Shown: positions 11,499 through 21,591 of the stretch, in pieces
How the letters are laid out: each line of letters opens with the position of its first letter
How positions within the stretch are numbered: position 1 is the first letter of the stretch
Assembly (NCBI RefSeq): GCF_001540865.1
Contig: NC_033621.1
Location: 8,353,347-8,417,346 of the forward strand
Direction of reading: 5' to 3'
Origin: Ananas comosus
Lineage: Eukaryota; Streptophyta; Magnoliopsida; Poales; Bromeliaceae
DNA: 64,000 bases
The notes under the pieces: model-generated
What the model was told of the DNA's origin: nothing
What the model saw: the letters and a program-made list of their open reading frames with translations, nothing else
Database searches by the model: none
Made by a program: the position numbers and the translations under genes

Positions 11499-11963
11499 AT
11501 GGTATGTAGTGTTTTAAAAAGCCCAAGGCGCATCAAGGCGCAAAGGCTGTTAGAGCCTAGGCGCAAGCGCAACGCGCAAGGCGCGCGCCTGAGAGAGGTG
11601 AGGCGCACACGTGAAATAAACAAATATATGATTATAATAATGCTAAAAACAAAATAACACATGCAAAAAGAACTAAAGTAGAGAACAACATACCTTTTCA
11701 TCTTTAAATAAAGGCAAGTATGAAGCTAACTAGTAATGCCAAACTAATAGTACGTCAAAAACATACCAATTATAAGCATAAGATCATCAAAAAGTAGGCA
11801 AGTAGTAATGTAGCATGCATAAAAAGTTAATAACTTAAGTTTTAAGCGAAAGAACATCAAAAAGGCATCATAGAGAAACTAAGTATTCAAGGTCAAGGTT
11901 TGGAGCAATCGAGCCAAAATGGGTCACACGGTCACACTAAAAATATTAATTAGTTTTCATTCA

Positions 11964-12453
11964 TCAATCATCATGTCCACCACTTGACGAAGAATACTCT
12001 TCTTCTTCGTCAGATTTGTCATTTCCAATGTCTTCCTCTTCTTCTTCATCTTCTGTTTCGAGAGCATCATCAAAATCATGCTCTTCATCATCTATGAAGG
12101 TAGTAACATTCCGAGTGTGAGAAGATAAAGCTTTTGTCTTTCCTTTACCAATGCATTTGGTGGAAGCTGTGGAACTACGTGATCTAGTACGGTGTGAAGG
12201 TTCATCCACCCCTGCTGCTTTTGCCACAATACTCCATGTCAAAGAGTCATCTTCCCAAACATGATCATCATCTTCCCTCTCATTATCATTGTCTTCATCC
12301 ATTTTTCCAATCAACCATTCATTGCTATCATCAATTTCACTCATTGAGATAGGGTCGCTGGTATCACGCAATTTATACCGCCGCTTCAATGCTCTATTAT
12401 ACCTTACATACACCAAATCATTTAAGCATTTTTGTGTGAGCCTATTTCTTTTC
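11964..12453 (-). pseudogene. hAT transposase, C-terminal remnant
   Basis: The minus-strand reading open from 12453 encodes KRNRLTQKCLNDLVYVRYN, then RALKRRYKL and IDDSNEWLIG. This is the end of the hAT C-terminal dimerisation region seen in plant BED-type hAT transposases. It is followed by a strongly acidic tail (DEDNDNERED, EDEEEEEDIG) with a basic SRSS/KGKTKAL patch between. No start codon belongs to it: the open frame enters from the N at 12454 and the purine-rich block beyond. The DDE catalytic domain is absent, so no transposase activity is expected. Confidence 0.8.
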
Positions 12454-12544
12454 NAAAAAAAACGTGAGGTAGAGACTGTAGAGAGAGAGAGGAAGAGAAA
12501 TTAAAAACCAATGTGAGAGGGGAAGAGATCGCTCCTCGCCCAGG

Positions 12545-12673
12545 CTTGCTCGGGGTTGAACCTCAGAGAGTGAGCGAGAAAAAGAGAGAGAGAGGTGATG
12601 CTTGGCTGCTTGCTCGGGGTTGAACCTCAGAGAGTGAGCGAGAAAGAGAGAGAGAGAGGTGATGCTTGGGCCG
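12545..12673. repeat. 65-bp tandem duplication inside the hAT element
   Basis: Two copies of a unit running CTTGCTCGGGGTTGAACC through AGAGAGTGAGCGAGAA and a GA-rich run to GGTGATGCTTGG, differing by a few bases. Confidence 0.8.
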
Positions 12674-13051
12674 CTTGGCTGCTTGCTCGAGCCGTGGAGA
12701 GCCAGGCAGCCAGCGAGAAGGAGAGAGAGCGAAAATGGCGGATGGTTGCTCGAGCGGAGGACTCAGGAGGAAGTTCGATCAACTTTTAGGGCTTCTCTTT
12801 TTTCTTCTTTTTTTTTTTTACTCTTAACGGGTAATTGGATGTTGGATCCAAAGTCCAACCCAACAGCTTTTTTTTTTTTTTTTGCATCAAGCGCGCCTTG
12901 CGCCTCAGTAAAGGCGAGCGCCTGGGCGCAAGAGGCGCGCTCCTGGGCGAGGTCGCCCGCCTAGGAGCTGCCTAGGCGCGAGCGATCTCGCCTAGCGCCT
13001 AGGCGCCGAGGCGCGCGCCCGAGGCGCGCCTTTTAAATCACTGATGGTATG

Positions 13052-13500
13052 CTTTGCAGGCAACCAGCGCTTCTCATTTGTGCTATAGCTTATTTGGTTC
13101 TGACACTTCTAAGGCAAAAAAAAAAAACATTACTGCTGATCCAATCAATGCTTGATAAATGGGGGAGGACTGAGCAAAATGTTTGTACCTTGCCTGCCAA
13201 CTTTTGTTCTTACTACCGTTCTATGCTTATGAATAGACTATTTTCGACTAAATTTGTCTCGGTTATTTTGTATGCTTTTGGTGGTCTAATTTATTTCCAA
13301 ATCTGCGCTTCTACTCTCCAATTATTTTAGTATGCATTCATGTATGTTGTTTGGTATGGTTTCCATGTGCTGATTTAGTATGGAGCCTTTCATCTTTCTT
13401 GGAAGTAGTTTATGTTGTTCTTTTTTATTTCCTTTGATTTCATGATTTTTGTTCATGCTGATTTGCCTATATGAGACTTTCTTTGATTTCCAATAATATT
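13052..13500. other. Unassigned T-rich stretch
   Basis: T-rich sequence with repeated TTGATTTC and ATGCTGATTT words. No gene recognised. Confidence 0.4.
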
Positions 13501-13503
13501 TTT

Positions 13504-13640
13504 ATTCTAAGTCTCATACGTGATTTTTTTGCATGCTGATTTACATGTATGAGACTTAGAATACAGGTAAAAAAAGGTCCAGTTAAATGTTGATTTGTAC
13601 ATGCTGATTTTTAACTGGACCTTTTTTCCCTGTACAGTCA
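13504..13640. repeat. Two adjacent long hairpins
   Basis: First hairpin: ATTCTAAGTCTCATACGTGA (13504-13523) pairs with ACATGTATGAGACTTAGAAT (13543-13562). Second: ACAGGTAAAAAAAGGTCCAG starting at 13562 pairs with AACTGGACCTTTTTTCCCTG near 13614-13633. They share a boundary, forming a double foldback of about 135 bp. Confidence 0.75.
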
Positions 13641-13649
13641 AAAACAACA

Positions 13650-13995
13650 TTTTTTAGATCAGCATTTTTAGGCCCTCTCTTAAAAAAAGTCCAGTTAAAA
13701 TCAGTATTTAACAAAATCAACATTTGTTAGAATGCTGGTTTTTTTTATAATCAGCATTTTTTAGAATGCTGATTTAGATCAGCAATGCTAAATCAGCATT
13801 TTAAACTGATTTAGATCAGCAATGCTGATCTAAATCAGCATTTTTGTTAGATCGGCATTGCTAGATCAGATTGCCGATTTAGATCAGCAATGCTAAATCA
13901 GTATTTTTTTTACAATTAGCATTGTTGATCTGATATAAAGTATTTTTTACAATCAGCATTGTTTAGAATGCTGATCTGCTGATCTAGATCAACAT
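13650..13995. repeat. Palindromic GATCAGCA/TGCTGATC repeat field
   Basis: More than a dozen copies of AATCAGCATTT, GATCAGCAATGCTGATC and their complements occur in both orientations, so large parts can fold on themselves. No coding signal. Confidence 0.7.
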
Positions 13996-13999
13996 TTAG

Positions 14000-14640
14000 A
14001 TTAGCTTTGTTCTTTCCTAAGGTTTTTTTGTTGGATTTTGATTAGTTTAGATAGGTCGATTTGCTCATTTGTTGACAATTAGGGTCTTATAATTATTTTA
14101 AGCCTTCCAATTATACTTCTTTTACATTTGAAATCCTTATTGGACAAGTTTTTTGAGGTGGGGCTGTTGGACAATTAATCAGTTAAATGTGTATTCAAAG
14201 GATGCTGAAACAAAAAAAACATATGTACGTGGCAACAAGACTTTGTGCGCTAAACTTTCGGTCTTATTCCCCGTAAAAGTTTTACATAGGTGAAACCTCA
14301 AAACAATCATGTCAAATACCCAGGTATTCAAAGGATAATGAGGCAAAAGAAAAAAAAAAAAAAAAGGTGTCTAAGCCCAATGATTTGAACATATTATATA
14401 GATAATCTAGAAAGCATATGTTGCCATAATTCGTCCAATGTTGCCATACAGATTGAGAAGAAAGCTGGTGTTCTTACTACCTTAGTTAAATTTCTGTTCC
14501 TTGCTGAGCTTCAGTTAAATTAGTTTATCTTATAAGCAACACTCGATAAACACTCCAGCTCAGAGAATGTTAATCATAATGTTAGAATGTTAATCATAAT
14601 GTTATGAAAGTAGTGCCATAAAAGGACTGGATAATATGTG
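14000..14640. other. AT-rich stretch with dispersed repeat
   Basis: No gene recognised. It contains the second copy (14245-14350) of the repeat noted at 11270-11375 and an A-rich run near 14346-14366. Confidence 0.35.
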
Positions 14641-14649
14641 ACCTCAAAT

Positions 14650-15470
14650 GATTTGCTGGGCGATGATGATACGAAATTAAAAAAACGCTAATCTTGATGG
14701 TATGGAATTGTTGGCTAAAAAAAGAATATCGAATATGTGATGAAACAGAATGATTTGCTTGGCAATGGTGATACGGAATTAAAGAAAGGGCAAGCTTGAT
14801 GGCCTTAGGGCAACACTTACACCAATTGCTCGCTAAAAAAAGTTCATCACATATATGACGGTACGGAATTAGAAAAAAAACCCAAGCTTGATGGCCTTAG
14901 GACAACACTTGCGCCAATTGTTTGCTAAAAAAAAAAGTGCATTGAATGTGTAGTGAAACGAATGGAGATGTCCTTACCATCTGAGCTCACCCTATTTTTT
15001 TTAAGGTCATTTGGAACCACTGATTATCTATTTCTTTTTGTCGCTACTTTCATAATGTTTTGATTTATATTCCTTTTAGGCTAGGCTTGATGGCCTTGGG
15101 CCAACACTACTTTCATAATGTTTTGATTTATATTCCTTTTAGGCTAGGCTTGATGGCCTTGGGCCAACACTTGCGCCGATTGTTGGCTAAAAAAATTATA
15201 TTGAATATGTGATGATACGGGATGGTTTGGTTGGCTATTGTTATACGAAATTAAAGAAATGGCAAGCTTATGGTGCTACGGAATTAAAGAAAGGGCAAGC
15301 TTGATGGCCTTAGGGCAACACTTGCACCAATTGCTAGATAATAAAAGTGCATCAAATATATGACGATAAGGAATAAAAAAAAAAGAGGAAGCTTGATGGC
15401 CTTAGGGCAACACTTGCGCCAATTGTTTGCTAAAAAAAATACATTAATGTGTGATTAAAAGAATGAAGGG
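14650..15470. repeat. Degenerate tandem repeat, unit about 95-120 bp
   Basis: Units share the core AAGCTTGATGGCCTTAGGGC, then AACACTTGCGCCAATTG, a TTGCTAAAAAAA tract, GAATATGTGATG and ATACGGAATTAAAGAAAGG. Cores fall near 14790, 14884, 15085, 15148, 15298 and 15393. Within it a piece of about 60 bp (ACTTTCATAATGTTTTGAT to GGGCCAACAC) is exactly duplicated near 15050 and 15110. It is non-coding. Confidence 0.75.
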
Positions 15471-15899
15471 TCATTTGAAACAGCTGATTATCCATTTCTT
15501 TTTTGTTACTACTTTCTTAATGTTTTAGTCCTATTTCTATCAATTTTAATCTCCATTCTTTAGTTTATAGTTCATTGCTCATCCTATCCTTTTGCTCTAT
15601 TTTTTAATGTTTATTACTGCTTTAAAACTGTTGGAACTATTTTATACGCCCATTCTTTAAATTGTGGCTACTTTCATAATAAATTTCCCTTATTTCTTTC
15701 TCACACTTCTCCTTGCTTCGATTTTTTAAAAAATAATTCTCTCTAGATTTAACTTTGTTTTTACATAAATTTTTTTTGTAATGTTTGCACTTATACCTGG
15801 GCCTCTATGCTGAAGGTCTCTTTTTTTTTTGGCTGGCCTAATTCGATCTCTTTGTTCGTGTGTGCATGCATATATATACAAACATATGTATATATGTAT
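15471..15899. other. AT-rich spacer
   Basis: T-rich spacer ending in a TATA/CATATA-rich stretch just before the LTR at 15900. No gene recognised. Confidence 0.4.
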
Positions 15900-16104
15900 T
15901 GTAAGATATTGAATCCTCGTCGTATTAATCCACTTTTGGTCAAAATGACCAAAATGTGGCGAGAAAGATGGTTGGACATGGTCCATTTGACATTCCAATG
16001 ATGTTGGAAGGGTCAAAGTTGAGTTCCAAATGAGATTAGTGAGTTTAGCATTGCTCAGCGCAAAATAGAACTTGAGCAAATGCTACATTGCTGCCTGGGC
16101 ACTG

Positions 16105-16345
16105 CGTACCGGTGATGGCCAGGGTGTTAACCGGTACTAGGCAGGCAACCCAAGAGATCAGCTCTCGGGTTTGGGCATTTGGGACTGTGTATCGGTGACA
16201 ACATTCGGGTGTCACCGGTACTGGGGCAGCGTACCGGTGACAGTCCTGATTAGTCACCGGTACACTGCAGCAACCCGAGAGCAGCAACTCTCGGGTTTGG
16301 CTGCTGCTGACGGGTGTACCGGTGACACCAGCCCGTGTCACTGGT
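16105..16345. promoter_or_regulatory. Modular ACCGGT palindrome/hairpin array in LTR
   Basis: ACCGGT cores at about 16109, 16131, 16214, 16233, 16256 and 16318, with two decayed partners, are arranged as inverted pairs. The clearest is TACCGGTGAC (16232-16241) facing GTCACCGGTA (16253-16262). Between the pairs lies the perfect 10-bp stem AACCCGAGAG/CTCTCGGGTT (16272-16297). The array ends about 80 bp before a TATA box. Function is unknown; it is upstream of the inferred transcription start. Confidence 0.65.
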
Positions 16346-16422
16346 ACACTGCACTGTGACAGCAGTTTGCAGACTGCTACAAACATAGGGAGTTGGAGGG
16401 CTATTTTGCAATTGTGGAGGCT

Positions 16423-16429
16423 TATAAAA
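16423..16429 (+). promoter_or_regulatory. TATA box of the LTR
   Basis: TATAAAA in the context GGAGGCTTATAAAAACCC, conserved at 21585-21591 in the second LTR, where the context is GCAGCTTATAAAAGGGCC. It is followed by a CT-rich leader. Confidence 0.7.
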
Positions 16430-17156
16430 ACCCTACTCTTTCTCCTCTCTTGTTCACAGCCAAGAGAACACCATCAACACCATTTTTCTTCCTCTCTCTC
16501 TTTAGGAGCTCTCCCCCAAGGTGATTTGGAGGAGATTTGGAGGAGATTAGAGGAGATTCTTGGAGCTTGAAGGATCTAGAGCTCTCCTACAAGGTGGAGC
16601 TTGGATAGCTAGTGGGCTAAGGTATGGTTTCTTGCAAGATCCTTGCTAGGGCTTGGTTTTATGCCCTAAATCCTTTGTTTTGAGTCTCTTGCAAGATTAG
16701 AAACCTAGGTCACCTAGAAATCCCATGTTGGAACCATGGAGCTCATGGCATGAAACCCTAGGGTTGAAAATTAGGGTTTTTGTGGAATTAGGGTTTATTG
16801 TTAAATTGACCCTTCGTAAACTTAATTGAAGGTAAAATTGATAATGGGAGCAACTCAAATCGAAGCTCCTACGATCGTATAGCGAGTTATTGAAGAAAAC
16901 GATAGTTTTTGCTTCGTTTTCGCCTGGAGGGCCGAGACGACGTCCAAAAATCACGAAATTGGATTTCTAGCATCTTGACATCATCTAGAGCTGGGGGGTG
17001 CTATCCGGTACATCCAAATTTTCTTTTATGTCTAAGTTACTTCATTGGCCATGCATATGTTCATGTTAGCATTCATGCATCGTAGAGTAGATTGTTGTTT
17101 ATTCCTTTCCTTGCTTATTCTCATGAGGTTTGCATATATATATGAGATGGAACTTA

Positions 17157-17847
17157 GGGTGCGTTTGGTTCGCATTATGAAAGATTACTAGGAATAAAAG
17201 ATATCCGAGAATCTTATTCCTATTCATCCTATTACTAAGAATGTGGAATTCCTGTGTTTGGTTCGCACGGTAATATTAAATAGCCATATTATTTAATATT
17301 ACAAAAAATATACAATTAATTAATTAATTTATTTAATTAATTTTAGATAATGTTACCAAAAGTTTCGACATCTTTTTAGAAAAAAGGAAGAGAGAGTATA
17401 AGTTAGAGAGAGAGAGCATAATTAAAAAAATAGAAAGAAAAATATAGTCAAAATTAGAGGGAGTGGGAGAGTTGAAATTTTAGAAAGAGAGAGAGAGAGA
17501 GAGAAAGTTTAGTTTAGAAAGAGAAAAAAAAGTTGAATTTTAGAAAGAAAAATAAGTTTAGAGAGAGATATAAGGTTAGAGTGTAAAAAAAAAATAATAT
17601 CAATTAGCCGGTGAGTAGGAAGAAAGAAAGAGATTAGACATATTATGATTACTCAAATCCATTAATATGAGGATACCCACCCTCCTCCAAGGGAATGAGA
17701 TTAGTACTTTGGGGTGAATCTTATTCCCAAGTGAATCCAATATTACCAACTGGATTACTTAGTGCGTTTAGCCAAACACCGTCATATTTTTTTATTCCCA
17801 TTGGATTACTAGGAATCTTTAAAAGATAGCGTGAACCAAACGCACCC
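17157..17847. mobile_element. Tourist/PIF-Harbinger-like MITE
   Basis: The ends GGGTGCGTTTGGTTCGC and GCGTGAACCAAACGCACCC are inverted repeats with one difference, flanked by TTA (17154-17156) and CTA (17848-17850), a near match to the 3-bp TWA duplication of PIF/Harbinger elements. The 691-bp interior has GA-rich tracts and no transposase. It lies inside the LTR at 15900-21101. Confidence 0.75.
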
Positions 17848-17959
17848 CTAGTGTTATGTGTATAGAGGATTGGATGTGAACAAAGGGCTCTATAATGGCA
17901 TGATAAACCTAACTTAGAACATCGTGGCACCGGAAATGACATCGACATAAAAGTGAAAA

Positions 17960-20410
17960 TGTCACGCCCCGAGCCCGATCCTTTTGGCCGGTTCGAGAGT
18001 GTGAAACAGACGCCGAACGGACAGAACCTCCCCTGTCCGCCCAAGGCTCAACAACAGGTACAGATAGAGTATAGAAATTGCATAAGCGGAAGCATACACA
18101 ATGGCTTGCACGAGGGCAAGCAATAGCCAAGAGTGAAAGTAAACAACTACACCTATAGAATCTATTACAACTTTGCATCATTTCTTTTTACATCTCATTT
18201 CACCCAAAACATAACTTTTGACATTTAAGTAAATATCCCTTACATCATTCATTAAAGTAAGTTCGTCATCGAGGTACAAAAGATGATATAATAAAGGGTA
18301 TGCAACTAAGGTAAATGAACAACTCGGGCGGTCTCTATCTAGGGCACGATGCCCTTACCGCGATCGTCCGCCGGCTCGCTGGGTCCCGGCTCTGTGGAAA
18401 TAGGGGTGTGAGAACTACAACGAAGTTCCCATGGATCGGGAACCACACACTGCGACTACCCACTTAAGCTAATCAAGCATAAATAGGAAAAACAAAGTAA
18501 GTAACCGTCTAACAAATGCAATGGCTATTAGCCTGAACAATTAAAAGCATCCTGATAAAACTCAGAATGCATGCAAGATCATAGTGCTACCCAACTCTTG
18601 GCTAACACCGTAGTTCGCCCTCAACAAACTCACACAACCAAAATTCCCATAATCGGGAGAACCGCTACACAGACCCGATGGAACCCCTTGCCGCTCTGTG
18701 AAATACTCGCATACAACGCCATTGATGACGACCTCGTGAGCACATCGCCGAAGCGGGGGGGAACACCAAACAACAACAACCAAATCCTACATTACACATC
18801 CTAACTAAGAATACATTCCAATGACCAAAAAGTTAAAATTCGTAATCACAATATTCTTTTCTTTCAATCTTGCGATCACTCGTGTCAACTAAAAAATGCA
18901 CTGTCAAAGTTTTAATCACACTACACACAACACACAACCCAATTCACACTTTTTACTAAATGTTCTAGACTCGTTCCATGCACTTGACATAAATCTACTG
19001 TCTAGGCACTTTTGTTTACAACCATTAAAACAATTCTTGTCACAATCCTACGCATACATAATATAATCATTCTTCAAACATCACATGCAATGACACAACA
19101 CACAAAAAACACACAAACAGCTCAACAATTTAACCCCTATTATGCAAAAGCCAAATATATCATATGCCAAAAATAATCACTATGACCATTAAAGATTACA
19201 CCACGCCACCACACAACAGTAGCAAGTTAAGTCCGTGCCCACACGACCTCAAAACTCGTGTCCTATCATACCAAAAACAGTCCAATTAGCCCATTACCAT
19301 AACACCACACAATTGGAAATGCTTAACAACAACCGTAGACACCACTCCCAACTTATTCTCATACGGTCAATTGTCCCTGAAATTAGGGCAAAATCAAACC
19401 CCAATTCACAAAAAAGGTATCTCTATATCGATCTCTACTAGCTAAGCAAAATAGTTAGATAAACACACACAACACCTAACACAAGCCATCCCTAGACACA
19501 CAACTACTGAGCCCTAGTGATCCACCATGAGAGGGCTTCATGAAAACCATGGATTTCATAGTTTCATGGGTCCCCAAGGTTTCTAAATCTAGAAACAAGC
19601 TCAAAACCCTAAAACTTTGGGTTAAAATCCAAACTCTAGACTCAAATAAATAATTACACTCACCTTTGTCCAAGCCCTAGCAAGCTCCTTCTTGTTGGAG
19701 AGCTTCTTGACCCTCCAAAGCTCCAAAATCTCCTTCTCCTAGCTCCTCTCCACCTTCTCCTTAGCTCTAGGGTTTGGTTCTAGAGAGAGAAAGAGAGAAA
19801 TGAGAGGAATGAGAGAGGGGGAGATGAGTGGCTGTGGGAGGAAGAAAGAGAGGGGTTGGGGTGTTAACATGTTGCTACAATTGCAACTAAACCCTCTATT
19901 TCTTCTTATTTGCAATAAGTCTCACTGGGCTGTCTGGAGCCTCTTATACCGGTACACGGGGTCTTGTACCGGTACAAGGCCAATTAGCAGGCCAAACCCG
20001 AGAGCTTGGTTCTCGGTTTCGCAGGTCTTGTACCGGTACAAGGTCCCTTGTACCGGTACAGCGTCTGAAGCCCAGCCAAACCCGAGAGCTTGGTTTCTCG
20101 GTTTCGTCGGGCTTGTACCGGTACAAGGTGACCTTGTACCGGTACAGCAACCAGAGCACTGTTCCGTGATGGTTGTACCGGTACAGCCATCACCTTGTAC
20201 CGGTACAACAGCTCCAGAATGCCGTTTTGACTTCGATTCAGCTCTACTTCGCGCCGGTTGACGCCAAAACCATTTTAACACTTCTCTAGCTCATTTTTCG
20301 CCCTTTCAAACTTGTCGGGCAGCAAGAGGAACTTGTCCATCGCTTTCCTTCGACGCCTTAACCAATTTGGTCAAAGTTCGAATATCGTTTTCGGATTTTG
20401 ATACGTTACA
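17960..20410 (-). mobile_element. Antisense solo LTR, target duplication GAAAA
   Basis: On the minus strand it reads TGTAACGTATC to GGGGCGTGACA. The exact duplication GAAAA lies at 17955-17959 and 20411-20415. At 2451 bp it is a full-length solo LTR of a relative of the surrounding LTR: it shares the GCGTCTGTTTCACAC/CCGTTCGGCG end region and the ACCGGT array. It interrupts the LTR at 15900-21101 in opposite orientation. Confidence 0.9.
19945..20215. promoter_or_regulatory. ACCGGT palindrome array, most regular copy
   Basis: Eight GTACCGGTAC cores lie in about 260 bp, three of them as the perfect 16-bp palindrome CTTGTACCGGTACAAG (19963-19978, 20027-20042, 20112-20127). Between pairs lie CCGAGA(N7-8)TCTCGG stems (19998-20016 and near 20084-20102). 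Repeat length is about 85 bp. In this LTR the array reads on the minus strand. Confidence 0.7.
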
Positions 20411-21307
20411 GAAAACATGTGAGAAAATGACATTGTGGCATTAATTACAGACAACTAAAACAATGTAGCATTAACTAAAGATAAACATGACATTGTGGCG
20501 TTAGCTAGAGACATTGTGGTCTAATGACATTTAACTAGAGACAAGGTGATTACTCAAGTATGAGTATTGGGATTGGTGTCCCCAGATTTGATTACCATTA
20601 GTTTGTAGGGTATCCTCGGGTTAGAGGATTGGATCATACTCACATTCGTCTATTTTGCTTGGCGGTGGTCGCTCCACCCAAGCGTGGTCTTCGAAGTACT
20701 TCACGGTAGGGACAGACGTAATTGTCCCGCAGACGGTCCCGGGTGAGTGTAGCGGTTGCTCCTCGCGATTTGTAGGGATTGGTTATGAGTCGAGGCTTAA
20801 CCTTCGGGTAAGCAGGATTGATTGGGTTATGAAAACAAAGGTAAATGGCATGCATCATGAGTATAATAGTTGCTAGAATTTATTTACCTTACTTGCTTAT
20901 TGTACATATTGCAGAGGCATAGTAGCATGATAGAAATGTTAATATTTGGCTAACCCTTTACTACTTTTGCCTGCTTAGACCTAATGGCAAAATTGGCGGC
21001 GTCGGTAGCCGAACCCACTCGAACTATTTATTAGTTCTCATCCCACTTTGTTGCAGGACCGAGCACGGGCGCACAGGTCGAGGACCGCGGTAAGGGCATA
21101 GTGTAAGATATCGAATCCTCGTAGTAATAATCCACTTTTGGTCAAAGTGACCAAAGTGTGGTGAGACGGATGCTTGGACATGTTTCATTTGACATTCCAA
21201 CTATGTTGGAAGGGTTAAAGTTGAATTCCAGAAGAGTTAGAGAGGTTTTAGCATTGCTCGGCGCGAATTGGAGTCGAAACAATGCGAGAATCAGGTCTGG
21301 AGCATTG

Positions 21308-21510
21308 TGAACCGGTGACAGCCCAGGGGTGTCAGCGGTACACTGCAGAAACCGAGAGCAGAGTTGCTTTCGGGTTAGTCTCTGTCAAGGTTGTTAACCG
21401 GTGACAAACCAAAATGGTACCGGTACCAGACTACTGACCGAGAAGGCTGCTCTCGGGTTGCTGCTGCGTAATCGTTAAACCGGTGACAGATTGCCCGTGT
21501 ACCGATACCA
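21308..21510. promoter_or_regulatory. ACCGGT hairpin array in 5' LTR
   Basis: The array contains AACCGGTGACAGCC, AACCGGTGACAAACC, GGTACCGGTACC, AACCGGTGACAG and a decayed TACCGATACC. They are separated by AACCGAGAGC...TCGGGTT and ACCGAGAAGG...CTCTCGGGTT inverted segments. The order matches the array at 16105-16345, about 75 bp before the TATA box. Confidence 0.6.
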
Positions 21511-21584
21511 ACTGCAGAAAACTGCAGGTTGGGTCTGTTGCAATTTGGGAATGTTTGAGGGGCTTTTATGCAATTGTGGCAGCT

Positions 21585-21591
21585 TATAAAA
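21585..21591 (+). promoter_or_regulatory. TATA box of the 5' LTR
   Basis: TATAAAA, in the same relative place as 16423-16429 in the older LTR copy. Confidence 0.7.

Larger units (their letters stand above)
11507..13043. mobile_element. hAT element with 8-bp target duplication ATGGTATG
   Basis: The terminal inverted repeats TAGTGTTTTAAAAAG and CTTTTAAATCACTG are flanked by the exact 8-bp duplication ATGGTATG (11499-11506 and 13044-13051), the hallmark of hAT insertion. Both subterminal regions are dense in AGGCGC/GCGCCT words. The 1537-bp element keeps the C-terminal end of its transposase gene on the minus strand (11964-12453) but lacks the catalytic and zinc-finger parts, so it is a deletion derivative. 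An internal 65-bp tandem duplication lies at 12545-12673. An N at 12454 sits next to an A run. Confidence 0.9.
15900..21101 (+). mobile_element. Gypsy-type LTR, 3'-truncated, with two later insertions
   Basis: It begins TGTAAGATATTGAATCCTCG and aligns at roughly 85 percent with the LTR that starts at 21102. It is interrupted by a Tourist-like MITE (17157-17847) and an antisense solo LTR (17960-20410), and resumes at 20416. It stops at 21101, in the segment GACCGCGGTAAGGGCATAG, which corresponds to about 23190 in the second LTR. About 400 bp of its 3' end is therefore missing. Without the insertions it would be about 2.06 kb, which fits. No internal region of this copy follows. Confidence 0.8.

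Noticed and set aside
14650..15470. CRISPR-like direct repeats
   Set aside because: Repeat units are long, degenerate and without unique spacers, and the genome is a plant's.
15807..16079. Overlapping open frames on both strands near 15.8-16.0 kb
   Set aside because: They straddle the LTR boundary at 15900 and encode no known domain.
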